Assembly (NCBI RefSeq): GCF_900111765.1
Contig: NZ_FOIB01000006.1
Location: 657,711-721,710, forward strand
DNA length: 64,000 bases
From: Myxococcus fulvus
GTDB taxonomy: Bacteria; Myxococcota; Myxococcia; Myxococcales; Myxococcaceae
Direction: 5' to 3'
The notes below the pieces were generated by a model. The model was not told the origin of the DNA. It saw nothing but the letters and a program-made list of their open reading frames with translations, and searched no databases. Both the position numbers and the translations under genes were made by a program. Shown here in pieces: positions 8,917 to 20,768 of this stretch (positions within the stretch are counted from its first letter, which is position 1; each line of letters opens with the position of its first letter).

Positions 8917-10643
8917 GCTTCCCGGGCGCGGTGCTCTTCCTCTGGCTTGCGTCCACGCGCAACCGCCTGCGGCTCCAGGTGCTGCGGCTGCGCAAGCCCC
9001 GCTACCTCGTGGGCGCGGCGGTGGGCCTGTTCTACATCTACTCGCTCTTCCTGCGCCGGCTGGACTTCACGGGACCCGTGGCCGCGGTGCCTCCGGGCGT
9101 GAGGTTGTTCGCGGAGCTGTCGCTGGTGGGCTCGGTGCTCGTCACGCTGTTCTCCGCGTGGGCGCTGGGGCCGGACCGGCCCTCGCTGACCTTCACGGAG
9201 ACGGAGGTGGTGCAGCTCTTCCCCGCGCCCGTCACCCGGCGCTCGCTGTTGCACTACAAGCTCGCCCGAGGCGCGATGGGCGCGGCGGTGGGCGCGCTGT
9301 TCGCCACGTTGTTCGTCGGCCGGGTGGTGAGCCCGGAGCCCGCGCTCTTCTTCACCGGGGCCTTCCTGTCGCTCGGCACGCTGTACCTGCACGGCATCGC
9401 GGCGTCCTTCATGCGCACGCGCTGGGCGGGCCGGGGACGGCGCGGACAGGTGGAGCGCTGGGTGGGGGTGGGGCTGGTGCTCGCCGCGGTGGTGATGGTG
9501 GTGTTCTCCACGCTGGAGACGTACCCGTTCCCCAGGACGGTGGGGACGCCGGGGGCGCTGCGCCACTGGGTGGAGGCCGTGGTGGCCTCGCCGGGGCTGA
9601 GCGCGGTGCTGTGGCCTGGCAGGCTCCTGGTGGCGCCGTCCCTCGCGCGCGACGCGTCGGCCTTCTGGAGCGCGCTGCCGCCCGTGGTGGTGCTGGCCGT
9701 GGCGCACTACGTCTGGGTGCGGCTGGCGGAGGTGCCCTTCGAGGAGACGGCGGTGACGCAGGCCGAGGCGCGCGTGCGTGAGCAGTCCCAGCGACTGTCC
9801 GGGACGCTCGTGCGCAAGGGCGGGCTGGGCGCTCGCAAGGCGCCCTTCCGCTTGTCGGCGCGGGGGCGTCCCGAGGTGGCGCTCATCTGGAAGAACCTCA
9901 TCACCCGCAAGCGGATGGCGGGCGGAGTGTGGACGGTGATGGCGCCGCTGCTGCTCGCCGCCGTCATCGTGTCGGTGATGGGCGAGTCGAACGTGTTCAC
10001 CGACACACGTCGCGTGGTGGGGCCCATGGCCACGCTGTTGGCGGTGATGATGACGGTGGTGGGGCCGAGCGCGTTCCGCATGGACCTGCGCATGGACCTG
10101 CCGAAATTGGACCTGCTGCGCGCGTTGCCGCTCGCGGGCTGGCAGGTGGTGGGCGCGGAGCTGGCGGCGTCGGCGCTGGTGGTCACCAGCCTTCAACTGG
10201 GGCTGCTCGCGGTGGGCCTCGTCTGCGGCCCGGGCGCCGAGGACGACTGGCTCATGACGTACTGGTGGCCAGGGGGACTGGCGCTGGCGGCGCTGTTGCC
10301 CTCGGTGGCGCTGGCGGGGCTGTTCGTCCAGAACGGCGCGGTGGTGCTGTTCCCCGCGTGGGTGCCGGCGGACCGGGTGGGCAGCGCGCGCGGTATCGAG
10401 GCGCTGGGCCAGCGCCTGCTGACGCTGGTGGGCTCGCTGGTGGTGTCCCTGCTGGGGCTGGTGCCCGCGGCGCTGGTGGGCTCGCTGGTGGCCTTCGTGG
10501 CCTGGAGCTCGCTGGACCTCTGGGCGCTGCCGCTGGCGGGGCTGGCGGCGGCGGCCGTGCTGCTGACGGAGGTGGGGCTGGGCGTGCTCTGGCTGGGCCG
10601 CGCTTTCGAACACCTGGACGTCTCCGAGGACCGGCCGGAGTAG
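8913..10643 (+). CDS. ABC exporter permease, large multi-TM subunit
   Basis: This 576-residue polytopic membrane protein pairs with the preceding ATPase. Hydrophobic segments are spread through the whole length, for example YLVGAAVGLFYIYSLFL near residues 30-46, several near 120-200, and a dense cluster from about 350 to the C terminus. A cytosolic stretch near residues 265-330 holds an FRLSARGRPEVALIWKNL segment typical of large ABC-exporter permeases. GTG 8913 overlaps the ATPase stop (GTGA), so they are translationally coupled. Function is limited to export of an unknown substrate. Confidence 0.82.
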   Translation: MSFPGAVLFLWLASTRNRLRLQVLRLRKPRYLVGAAVGLFYIYSLFLRRLDFTGPVAAVPPGVRLFAELSLVGSVLVTLFSAWALGPDRPSLTFTETEVVQLFPAPVTRRSLLHYKLARGAMGAAVGALFATLFVGRVVSPEPALFFTGAFLSLGTLYLHGIAASFMRTRWAGRGRRGQVERWVGVGLVLAAVVMVVFSTLETYPFPRTVGTPGALRHWVEAVVASPGLSAVLWPGRLLVAPSLARDASAFWSALPPVVVLAVAHYVWVRLAEVPFEETAVTQAEARVREQSQRLSGTLVRKGGLGARKAPFRLSARGRPEVALIWKNLITRKRMAGGVWTVMAPLLLAAVIVSVMGESNVFTDTRRVVGPMATLLAVMMTVVGPSAFRMDLRMDLPKLDLLRALPLAGWQVVGAELAASALVVTSLQLGLLAVGLVCGPGAEDDWLMTYWWPGGLALAALLPSVALAGLFVQNGAVVLFPAWVPADRVGSARGIEALGQRLLTLVGSLVVSLLGLVPAALVGSLVAFVAWSSLDLWALPLAGLAAAAVLLTEVGLGVLWLGRAFEHLDVSEDRPE

Positions 10644-10742
10644 GTCCGAGCGTCGGCTCCTGGACTCGCGCCCGGAAAGAGGTGGCGAGCGCCGGGCCCG
10701 GGCGCGCAGGAAGTCCGCGGACCTGACCGACGGGAGCGCGAC

Positions 10743-11636
10743 ATGAAGGTGGGATTCGTGGGACTGGGCAACATGGGGCTGCCCATGGCGAAGAGCCTGC
10801 TGGGCGCGGGGCATGCGCTGACGGTGTGGAACCGCTCGCCGGCGCGAGGCGAGCCCCTGGTGAAGCAGGGCGCGCGCATGGCGGCGAGTCCCGCGGACGC
10901 GGCCCGGGGCGCCGACGTGGTGTTCAGCATGCTCGCGGACGACGTGGCGGCGGAGGCCGTGTCCGTGGGCGCCCAGGGCATCGTGGAGGGCCTGGGCAAA
11001 GGCGCGGTGCACGTCTCCTCGAGCACCATCTCCGTGGCGCTCTCCCAGCGCCTGACGGACGCGCACGCCAGCGCGGGGCAGGGCTACGTGGCGGCGCCCG
11101 TGTTCGGTCGTCCCGAGGCCGCCGAGTCGAAGCAATTGTGGGTGGTGGCCGCGGGCGCGCAGGTGGACGTGGAGCGCGTCAAGCCGCTGCTGGAGTCGTT
11201 GGGCCGAGGCTTCACGGTGCTGGGCGAGCACGCCTCCATGGCCAACGTGGTGAAGCTGTCGGGCAACTTCCTCATCGCGTCGATGATGGAGGCGCTCGCG
11301 GAGGCGTTCGCCTTCACGCGCAAGTCCGGCGTCGAGCCCCGACAGTTCCTGGAGGTGTTCCAGTCCGTCTTCGCAAGCTCCCCCATCTTCGCCAACTACG
11401 CCCGCGCCATCGCGGAGGAGCGCTACGCCCCGGCGGGCTTCGCCCTGCGGCTGGGGCTCAAGGACGTGGGGCTGGTGCTGGAGGCGGCGCGCGCGGCGGA
11501 GGTGCCCATGCCGCTGGCCAGCCTGGTGAAGGACCAGTACCTGGGCGGCGTGGCCCAGGGACATGGGGACCTGGACTGGTCCGCGCTGGGCGCGCTCGTC
11601 GCGGAGCGCGCGGGTCTGGGCAAGCCGCCGCGCTGA
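10743..11636 (+). CDS. NAD(P)-dependent 3-hydroxyisobutyrate dehydrogenase-family oxidoreductase
   Basis: This 297-residue beta-hydroxyacid dehydrogenase reduces or oxidises a small hydroxy- or semialdehyde acid. The Rossmann dinucleotide motif GFVGLGNMGLPMAKSLL opens the protein, and the substrate-binding VSSSTISVALSQRL and VAAPVFGRPEAAE segments follow. The catalytic lysine segment is NVVKLSGNFLIA, near residues 168-179. Members act as succinic or glyoxylate semialdehyde reductases or as 3-hydroxyisobutyrate dehydrogenase. Sequence alone does not separate these. The gene stands alone and ends at two strong hairpins. Confidence 0.9.
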   Translation: MKVGFVGLGNMGLPMAKSLLGAGHALTVWNRSPARGEPLVKQGARMAASPADAARGADVVFSMLADDVAAEAVSVGAQGIVEGLGKGAVHVSSSTISVALSQRLTDAHASAGQGYVAAPVFGRPEAAESKQLWVVAAGAQVDVERVKPLLESLGRGFTVLGEHASMANVVKLSGNFLIASMMEALAEAFAFTRKSGVEPRQFLEVFQSVFASSPIFANYARAIAEERYAPAGFALRLGLKDVGLVLEAARAAEVPMPLASLVKDQYLGGVAQGHGDLDWSALGALVAERAGLGKPPR

Positions 11637-11643
11637 AATGAAA

Positions 11644-11679
11644 CGCCCCGGGCGAGCGACGAGGCGCGCACCCGGGGCG
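11644..11679. terminator. Hairpin between convergent genes (first)
   Basis: A perfect 9-bp stem, CGCCCCGGG / CCCGGGGCG, with an 18-base loop begins 7 bases after the oxidoreductase stop. There is no U-tract, as is common at high GC. It probably ends the plus-strand transcript. Confidence 0.6.
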
Positions 11680-11688
11680 GGGACGACA

Positions 11689-11717
11689 GGGGCTCCAGGC
11701 GTTGGCGCTGGAGCCCC
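11689..11717. terminator. Hairpin between convergent genes (second)
   Basis: A perfect 10-bp stem, GGGGCTCCAG / CTGGAGCCCC, with a 9-base loop lies 9 bases from the end of the convergent SusD-like gene. Being symmetric, it may serve the minus-strand transcript or both. Confidence 0.6.
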
Positions 11718-11726
11718 GGAGGACGG

Positions 11727-13106
11727 CTACTGCCGTCCGTTGACCTCGGCGACGGGGATGGGGAAGAACGCGTGCGGCGGGACGTTGGGGTCCAGGTTGC
11801 GCGGCAGCTCGTCCAGCTTCCCGTAGCGGCGCATGTCAATCCACCGGTGGCCGCCCTCGAACATCAGCGAGTAGCGCTTCTGCTTGAGCAGCTCGTCCAG
11901 GGCGTTCTCCGCAGTGATGTCAGCGCGCGCCGGCAGGCGGCCGGAGCGGGTGCGGATGTAGTTGAGGTCATCCACGGCGGGGCCAATCTGGCCCAGGCCG
12001 ATGTTGGCCTCGGCGCGCAGGAGGATGAGCTCCTCGTTGCGGATGATGGGCACCGGCGCATCCGCGGACGTGTACAGCGTGAAGCGCAGGTCCGTCGTCA
12101 GCTTGCCGTCGGCGGCGCTGACGGGGGCGTTGAGCTTCACCGTCTTGCGCGTCACGCGGTCATCCACCGTGGCACCCGCGGTCTCCGCGTCCGTCGCGAT
12201 GGACGGGTGGGCGAAGACGGTGGTGGACAGCAGGCCGTTGTCCGCGTCGCCGGAGGCCGCGCGGAAGACGTGGTAGACGCCGATGTTGAGCGAGGCGAGC
12301 GCCGCCGCCTTCGCGCCGTCGTCGGCCGGGGCGTTGGCGGCGATGAAGGACTGGCTCAGCGCGGTGAGCGCGTCCTCGTTGCGGCCCATGTACACGGCCA
12401 CGCGCGCGCGGACGGCGCGGTTGAACGTGCGGAACGTCGCCGGCGTGTCGAAGCCGTTGAAGCCCGTGCTCAGCCGGAACGAGAAGCTGTCCCCGGCGTT
12501 GTCCAGGTGGCCCGCGGCCGTGTCGAGCAGCCCGGCGATGTGGGCGAACACCTCGGCCTTGCCCTCGATGGGGGCCAGCTCCGCGCCCAGCGGGCGGTCC
12601 ACGTCGATGGGCGCGCCCTGGGTGTCACGCGTGTTGATGACGACCAGGAAGTCGAGCGCCTGCATCGTCTTCGCGAAGCCGCGCACGCCCTCCTTCTGCG
12701 CGTCCGACAGGCCCGCCACCTTCTCCAGCGCGGCCAGCAGGGTGTTGGCGTTGCGGATGTTGGCGTAGGGCCCCGTCCAGTAGTTGCCGCCGAAGGCGGC
12801 GGCGCCCGGGTCCATGACGGGGCCGAGCATCTCGTCGATGGCGCGCGGGTCCGCGGGGTCGAACACGTACGCCTCGCGGCCGATGACGCCCAACTGCGCG
12901 ACGTAGCCGTTCGGCGCCGACACGCCCGCGCGGTGGCCCAGCAACAGGCCCGTGGACGCGCTGTTGACGCCGGAGACGGTGGGGTTGTCGCGGAACTCAT
13001 CCAGGCTGGGGTTGTTGAGGTCGCCGATGTCCAGGCTGCCGCAGCCGCCCAGGCCCACCGCCGCGCACAACGCCAACAGGGTCTTCTTCGTCTGGTGCTT
13101 GTTCAT
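11727..13106 (-). CDS. SusD/RagB-like outer-membrane lipoprotein
   Basis: SusD-type lipoproteins cap a SusC channel and capture large nutrients such as glycans or peptides at the cell surface. The 459-residue protein has a lipoprotein signal (ALCAAVGLGGC, lipid Cys near residue 22). The N-terminal LNNPSLDEF region and the helical TPR-like ANTLLAALEKV segment follow. The C-terminal SusD signature is EELILLRAEANIGLGQ..LNYIRTRSG, ending with the usual KRYSLMFEGGHRWIDMRRYG. It starts three bases after the SusC-like stop, so the two are co-expressed. This pair is typical of Bacteroidota; no glycoside hydrolase or regulator lies beside it. Confidence 0.9.
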   Translation of the reverse strand: MNKHQTKKTLLALCAAVGLGGCGSLDIGDLNNPSLDEFRDNPTVSGVNSASTGLLLGHRAGVSAPNGYVAQLGVIGREAYVFDPADPRAIDEMLGPVMDPGAAAFGGNYWTGPYANIRNANTLLAALEKVAGLSDAQKEGVRGFAKTMQALDFLVVINTRDTQGAPIDVDRPLGAELAPIEGKAEVFAHIAGLLDTAAGHLDNAGDSFSFRLSTGFNGFDTPATFRTFNRAVRARVAVYMGRNEDALTALSQSFIAANAPADDGAKAAALASLNIGVYHVFRAASGDADNGLLSTTVFAHPSIATDAETAGATVDDRVTRKTVKLNAPVSAADGKLTTDLRFTLYTSADAPVPIIRNEELILLRAEANIGLGQIGPAVDDLNYIRTRSGRLPARADITAENALDELLKQKRYSLMFEGGHRWIDMRRYGKLDELPRNLDPNVPPHAFFPIPVAEVNGRQ

Positions 13107-13109
13107 GGC

Positions 13110-16178
<3,069 letters not shown>

Positions 16179-16666
16179 TCGGATCTTTCCTCGCAACGTG
16201 GGAGCGGCCCCCCCTGCAGGTGCCGTGGGCGCGAATCGTCGGTGGGTGAACTGAACCAAGTCAATGGCAAGACTTGTTTTTCAAGAATGTTGGCCAAATC
16301 CATCCAAACGGAAATATTCCGATCTCGTACCTAGGGCCGACTGACGCGAAGCGCGATGGATCGGCTCCGCGAGTGACAAGAGAGGCCTACCCGAGAGGGG
16401 ACGTCGTGGATCTCCGCCATGTCGACGTGGTGGGGCGGGTGGCGGCGTAACCGGACCCGCTCCCGCAGGGCGACGCTGTAGCGGGCTGTGTCAGCGCGGT
16501 GCATCCGTGCCTTCGGCCGCCCGGTTCCACCGCACGCGCCGGGCACAGAACGGCGGGGCCGGGGGTTCTCTCGGGTCAGCCGGAGAAATCGGGCTCCGTC
16601 GGCCAGGAGTGGCCGGCGAGATTGGTTGCCCCCAGGGCCGGCCCTCCCATAAGAGGCGCAGCGGAT
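16179..16666. other. Divergent intergenic region between susC-like gene and leuS
   Basis: No credible gene is present. The left part (about 16255-16330) is markedly AT-richer than its surroundings. On the minus strand it offers a weak promoter candidate for the SusC-like gene: TTGACT (complement of 16259-16264), an 18-bp spacer, then GACGAT (complement of 16235-16240), only 3/6 at the -10. An imperfect palindrome CGGAA-ATA-TTCCG lies at 16309-16321 and could be an operator. The right part, before leuS, contains the perfect 12-bp palindrome AGGGCCGGCCCT at 16634-16645 and the AAGAGG ribosome site. I see no T-box core sequence upstream of leuS. Confidence 0.5.
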
Positions 16667-19168
16667 ATGGCGATGAACGAGCGTTACGAGCCGCAGGCGA
16701 TTGAAGGTAAGTGGCAGGCCCGTTGGGACGAGGCCGGCATCTTCCGGGCGGGCAAGCGTCCGGGCGCACCGAAGAAGTACGTGCTCGAGATGCTGCCGTA
16801 CCCCAGCGGCAAGATGCACATGGGGCACGTGCGCAACTACCTCATCGGGGATGTGTACGCGCGCTACTTCCTGATGCGCGGCTACGACGTGCTGCACCCC
16901 ATGGGCTGGGACGCCTTCGGCCTGCCGGCGGAGAACGCGGCCATCAAGGACGGCGTGCACCCGGCCATCCGCACCCAGGAGAACATCGTCTCCTTCAAGG
17001 CGGAGATGAAGAGCCTGGGCTACAGCTACGACTGGTCCCGCGAGGTGAACACCAGCCAGCCGGAGTACTACCGCTGGAACCAGTGGTTCTTCATCAAGAT
17101 GCTGGAGAAGGGGCTCGTCTATCGCCGCTTCAGCAAGGTGAACTGGTGTACCGGCTGCCACACCGTCATCGCCAACGAGCAGGTGAAGGACGGCGTGTGC
17201 GAGCGCTGCTCCTCGCCCGTGGTGGACCGCGAGATGCCCGAGTGGGCGTTCCGCATCACCGCCTTCTCGCAGGACCTGTTGGACGCGCTGGACACGCTCA
17301 AGGAGTGGCCGGACCGCATCACCTCCATGCAGCGCAACTGGATTGGGCGCTCGGATGGCGCGGAGGCGGACTTCCGCGTCCAGGGGCATGACGCCTCCAT
17401 CCGCGTGTTCACCACGCGCGTGGACACCATCTTCGGCTGCACCTACGTGGTGCTGGCTCCGGACCACAAGCTGGTGGCCCAGGTGACGACGCCCGAGCGT
17501 CGCGCGGACGTGGACGCCTTCGTGAAGAAGATGGCGGCCCAGTCCAAGACGGAGCGCACGGGCGAGGACACGGAGAAGGAGGGCGTCTTCACGGGCGCCC
17601 ACGCCCTCAACCCGTTCACCGGCCAGCAGGTGCCCGTGTGGATCGCCAACTTCGTGTTGAGCGACTACGGCACCGGCGCGGTGATGAGCGTGCCCGCGCA
17701 CGACGAGCGCGACTTCGCCTTCGCGCGCAAGTACGGCCTGCCCGTGAAGGTCGTCATCCAGCCGGCCACGGGCGACAAGCTCCCCGCGGGCGACGTGTTG
17801 GAGGCGGCGTCCACCGAGTACGGCGTGCTGGTGGACTCGGGTGAGTACAGCGGGAAGACGTCCGAGGTGGCGCGTCAGGAGATGGCGCGCAAGCTGGAGG
17901 CGGAGGGCAAGGGCCGCGCGACGGTGACGTACCGCCAGAAGGACTGGGGCTTCAGCCGCCAGCGCTACTGGGGCACGCCCATCCCCATCGTCTACTGCGA
18001 GAAGTGCGACCCCCAGCGCCACGGCATCCCCGTGCCGGAGGCGCAGCTGCCCGTGAAGCTGCCGGAAATCGACGTGCAGGAGGTGCTCACCGGCAAGGGC
18101 GAGCCCCCCCTGGCCAAGGTCGCCTCGTGGGTGAACACCACGTGCCCCAAGTGCGGTGGCCCCGCCCGTCGCGAGGCGGAGACGATGGACACCTTCGTCG
18201 ACTCCTGCTGGTACTTCGCGCGCTACCTGTCGCCGCACTACGACGCCGCGCCGTTCGACCCGAAGGAGGCCCAGCGCTTCCTGCCCGTGGACATCTACGT
18301 GGGCGGGCCCGAGCACGCGGTGATGCACCTGTTGTACTTCCGGTTCTGGACGCGGGTGATGAAGCTGCTCGGCTTGAGTCCGGTGGACGAGCCCGTCAAG
18401 CGGCTGATCACCCAGGGCATCGTCAACGGTCCGGACAAGCGCAAGATGTCCAAGCGCTGGGGCAACGTCGTCGCGCCGGCCTCCATCATCGAGAAGTACG
18501 GCGCGGACACCGCGCGCGCGTACGTGGCGTTCGCCGGCCCGCCGGAGCGTGACTTCGACTGGTCCGACGCCCAGGTGGAGGGCGTGTTCCGCTTCCTGAA
18601 GCGCGTCTGGGTGCTGGCCTCCACGCACCAGGCCGCCGTGGCGGGCGCCACGCATCCGGGCCCCTTCGAGGGCAAGGCGCTGGAGATCCGCCGCGCGGCG
18701 CACAAGGGCCTGAAGCGGGTGGGGGAGGCCATCGAGCGGCTGTCCTTCAACACCGCCATCGCGGGCATCATGGAGTGCCTCAACGCGCTCTCCGACGCGG
18801 GCACGCCGGAGACGCCCGCGGAGAAGGCGGCCATGGCGGAGGCGGTGCGCCTGTTGTCGATGATGCTCACGCCCTTCGCGCCGCACATCGCGGACGAAAT
18901 CGCGGAGGCCTACGGGAGCACGCAGCTCACCGTCTCGCAGACGTGGCCCGACTTCGACCCGGCCCTGGTGGTGGATGACGTCATCCCCTACGCGGTGCAG
19001 GTGAACGGCAAGCTGCGCGCGGAGATCCAGGTGCCCGCGGACGCGAGCGAGGCGGACGTGCGCGCGGCGGCGGAGGCGGACGAGCGGGTGAAGTCCGCCA
19101 TCACCGGCAAGACGCTGCGCAAGTTCGTCTTCGTGCCCAAGCGGCTGGTGAACTTCGTCGTCGGCTGA
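16667..19168 (+). CDS. leuS: Leucyl-tRNA synthetase
   Basis: LeuS charges tRNA-Leu with leucine and proofreads mischarged products. At 833 residues it has the usual bacterial size. The HIGH-type motif is HMGH at residues 51-54, the CP1 editing domain contains GTGAVMSVPAHDERD, and the KMSKS-type loop reads KMSKR near residue 593. The anticodon-binding and C-terminal domains follow, ending KTLRKFVFVPKRLVNFVV. ATG 16667 is preferred because AAGAGG lies ten bases upstream; ATG 16673 is a close alternative. It is probably co-transcribed with the two downstream genes. Confidence 0.98.
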   Translation: MAMNERYEPQAIEGKWQARWDEAGIFRAGKRPGAPKKYVLEMLPYPSGKMHMGHVRNYLIGDVYARYFLMRGYDVLHPMGWDAFGLPAENAAIKDGVHPAIRTQENIVSFKAEMKSLGYSYDWSREVNTSQPEYYRWNQWFFIKMLEKGLVYRRFSKVNWCTGCHTVIANEQVKDGVCERCSSPVVDREMPEWAFRITAFSQDLLDALDTLKEWPDRITSMQRNWIGRSDGAEADFRVQGHDASIRVFTTRVDTIFGCTYVVLAPDHKLVAQVTTPERRADVDAFVKKMAAQSKTERTGEDTEKEGVFTGAHALNPFTGQQVPVWIANFVLSDYGTGAVMSVPAHDERDFAFARKYGLPVKVVIQPATGDKLPAGDVLEAASTEYGVLVDSGEYSGKTSEVARQEMARKLEAEGKGRATVTYRQKDWGFSRQRYWGTPIPIVYCEKCDPQRHGIPVPEAQLPVKLPEIDVQEVLTGKGEPPLAKVASWVNTTCPKCGGPARREAETMDTFVDSCWYFARYLSPHYDAAPFDPKEAQRFLPVDIYVGGPEHAVMHLLYFRFWTRVMKLLGLSPVDEPVKRLITQGIVNGPDKRKMSKRWGNVVAPASIIEKYGADTARAYVAFAGPPERDFDWSDAQVEGVFRFLKRVWVLASTHQAAVAGATHPGPFEGKALEIRRAAHKGLKRVGEAIERLSFNTAIAGIMECLNALSDAGTPETPAEKAAMAEAVRLLSMMLTPFAPHIADEIAEAYGSTQLTVSQTWPDFDPALVVDDVIPYAVQVNGKLRAEIQVPADASEADVRAAAEADERVKSAITGKTLRKFVFVPKRLVNFVVG

Positions 19169-19180
19169 GCGGGGAGTCGG

Positions 19181-19783
19181 GTGCCCACCGAGGTCCTCGT
19201 CATGTGCACCGCGTGCGGTCGGCCCCAGGCGGCCGGCGGCGCGCGGTGTTTCGCGTGTGGCGCGCCCCTTCCGGACGCGCCGCTGCCGGCCCCACCGCCG
19301 GCGGAGGTGCCTCCGCCAACGCCTCCCGGGCCGTTCCTGACGGCGGATCTGGGGGGAGGCCGGCAGCTCGTCGGCGAGGCCGGGCGGCTCTCCTATCGCA
19401 TGGCGGACGGGGTGGCGCCCCGGGTGGTGGAGCTGGTCCACCTGCGCGCGCTGACGCTCGAGACGCGGCCCTTCCTGGAGGCGCTGATGCTCTGCGGCTT
19501 CGGGGCGCTGGGGGCCGTGGCCTCGGTGCTCGTGCTCAAGGTCGTGGCCTTCGGGCTGACGGCGCTGGGCGTGCTGCTGGCGGCCGTGTGCCGCGTGCAC
19601 ACGCTGGTGCTGGAGACGTCCACCGGGGGCACGACGCGCTGGTCCCTGGGGCTCGCGCGGCGGGGCTCGGAGCGGGACGCGCGGTTGCTCCAGGCCTGGC
19701 GCACGCTGGCGGGCGCGGTGAAGGCGCGGGGCGTGGTGGTGACGGACGCGGACGGGCGCCCGGTGGACGGGCCTCACGCTTGA
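19181..19783 (+). CDS. Zinc-ribbon membrane protein, uncharacterised
   Basis: I do not recognise a named family. The 200-residue protein opens with a short zinc ribbon, CxxC...CxxC at C9, C12, C23 and C26. A Pro-rich linker follows (about residues 28-50), then a soluble segment and one or two hydrophobic stretches near residues 98-140 (GALGAVASVLVLKVVAFGLTA). The C-terminal part is hydrophilic. GTG 19181 has GGGGAG at proper spacing; the start of the ribbon fits it. It sits 12 bp after leuS and before lptE. A role in membrane protein quality control or metal sensing cannot be argued from sequence. Confidence 0.7.
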   Translation: MPTEVLVMCTACGRPQAAGGARCFACGAPLPDAPLPAPPPAEVPPPTPPGPFLTADLGGGRQLVGEAGRLSYRMADGVAPRVVELVHLRALTLETRPFLEALMLCGFGALGAVASVLVLKVVAFGLTALGVLLAAVCRVHTLVLETSTGGTTRWSLGLARRGSERDARLLQAWRTLAGAVKARGVVVTDADGRPVDGPHA

Positions 19784-19807
19784 CGCAAGGGCCGGGGCGG
19801 GTAGGGT
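19780..19807 (+). promoter_or_regulatory. Candidate sigma-70 promoter for lptE (near-leaderless)
   Basis: TTGACG at 19780-19785, a 16-bp spacer, then TAGGGT at 19802-19807. The hexamer ends only seven bases before the lptE ATG, so a transcript from it would have almost no 5' leader. Confidence 0.45.
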
Positions 19808-19814
19808 GCCGCCC

Positions 19815-20339
19815 ATGTCGCTCCGCTCGAAGTCCGCCTCACGGCGTCTCCATGTGGCCGTGCTGCTGTCGGGCTTGGGGGTGGGCTCCCTGCCGCTGTC
19901 CGGGTGTGGCTACCGCTTCACGCCGCGCGGCGAGGGGCTGCCCGAAGGCGTGAAGTCCGTGTGCGCGCCCATCTTCATCAACGACACGCCGGAGCCCGCG
20001 CTGGAGACGCTCTTCACGCGCTACTTCCGCCAGGAGCTGACCCGCGTGGGGCGGCTGGGCAGCGGGAGGTCGTGCGACGCGAAGGTGGAGGGGGCGGTGC
20101 TGTCGCTGTGGAGCTCACCCACCATCGTGGGGCGCTTCTTCCGGGTCGCCGCGACGGTGCGCCTGCGGCTGGTGCGGGAAGGACAGCCACCCCAGGAGAC
20201 AGTCATCTCGGGGACCGAGGACTACCTGCCGGGGAGCGGAGACATCCTCGAGGCCGAGTCCAACCGTCAGGCGGCCCTGGACCGGCTGGCGCAGGTGCTC
20301 ATGCGGGATGGGTTCGATCGGCTCGACAGCACCTGGTGA
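19815..20339 (+). CDS. lptE: LPS-assembly lipoprotein LptE-like
   Basis: LptE plugs the LptD barrel that inserts lipopolysaccharide into the outer leaflet. The 174-residue protein has a basic N terminus, a hydrophobic signal and a lipobox LSGC. The mature part begins GYRFTPRG, the classic LptE start (CGYxF). The body includes the family's IFINDTPEPALETLFTRYFRQEL segment. ATG 19815 is preferred over the in-frame GTG 19806 because the latter overlaps the candidate -10 element. Calling it LptE rests on this N-terminal motif, size and fold pattern; LptD is not in the window. Confidence 0.8.
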   Translation: MSLRSKSASRRLHVAVLLSGLGVGSLPLSGCGYRFTPRGEGLPEGVKSVCAPIFINDTPEPALETLFTRYFRQELTRVGRLGSGRSCDAKVEGAVLSLWSSPTIVGRFFRVAATVRLRLVREGQPPQETVISGTEDYLPGSGDILEAESNRQAALDRLAQVLMRDGFDRLDSTW

Positions 20340-20358
20340 GGAGGCGCGAAGCCTCCTC
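20338..20358. terminator. Hairpin after lptE
   Basis: A perfect 8-bp stem GAGGAGGC / GCCTCCTC with loop GCGAA begins within the lptE stop codon. It probably terminates the leuS-lptE unit where it meets convergent rpsT. Confidence 0.6.
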
Positions 20359-20414
20359 CCGGGGAGCCTGTTTCGAGGACTGGGTGGGGACTCGTCGAGG
20401 AGCCCCCGGGTACA

Positions 20415-20687
20415 TCAGGCCTGACGCGCGCTCTTGGCGGCGGCCTTGGCCAGGCGGGAGATGCGGCGCGAGGCGGTGCGCTTGTGGATGACGCCCTTGG
20501 TCGCGGCCTTGCTCAGCGCCTTGGAAGCCGCCTTGAGCGCGTCCGTCTTCTTGGCGCCGTCCTTGGTGCCGATGGCCTCCCGGGCGGACTTCACGGCGCT
20601 CTTCACGTCCGTGCGGACGGTGACGTTGCGGGCGCGGCGCTTCTGGGACTGACGGTGACGCTTCTCTGCGGACTTGGTGTTGGCCAA
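20415..20687 (-). CDS. rpsT: Small-subunit ribosomal protein S20
   Basis: S20 binds 16S rRNA early in 30S assembly. The 90-residue, Lys/Arg/Ala-rich helical protein starts MANTKSAEKRHRQSQKRR and has the C-terminal KGVIHKRTASRRISRLAK signature. The start codon is TTG, not ATG: the homologous N terminus allows no other choice, and GGAG lies seven bases upstream. E. coli rpsT also uses UUG, where it matters for autogenous control. The gene stands alone, convergent with lptE. Confidence 0.97.
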   Translation of the reverse strand: MANTKSAEKRHRQSQKRRARNVTVRTDVKSAVKSAREAIGTKDGAKKTDALKAASKALSKAATKGVIHKRTASRRISRLAKAAAKSARQA

Positions 20688-20736
20688 GAGAAATCTCCAG
20701 CGAAAGGCAGGCTAAAAGAGGGGCCGTCCTTACTGC

Positions 20737-20753
20737 GACGCCTCGCAGGCGTC
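20737..20753. terminator. Hairpin upstream of rpsT
   Basis: GACGCC-TCGCA-GGCGTC, a perfect 6-bp stem. It lies between the end of the mazG fusion and rpsT, both on the minus strand. It may end the mazG transcript or sit in the rpsT promoter region. Confidence 0.35.
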
Positions 20754-20768
20754 AAGACGGGCGTGCGC

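Noticed and set aside
10644..10742. Possible small RNA or tRNA gene in the gap before the oxidoreductase
   Set aside because: No cloverleaf or tRNA invariant bases can be found; it is plain GC-rich spacer.
16490..16666. Possible T-box riboswitch before leuS
   Set aside because: The conserved T-box core (AGGGTGGNACCGCG type) is not present; only a GTTCCACCGC-like run is seen, and no convincing specifier or antiterminator structure can be drawn.
16331..19816. Very long minus-strand open frame (over 1100 codons) opposite leuS
   Set aside because: It is a high-GC antisense shadow: leuS on the plus strand has all synthetase motifs, and the antisense product is Arg/His/Leu-rich without any domain.
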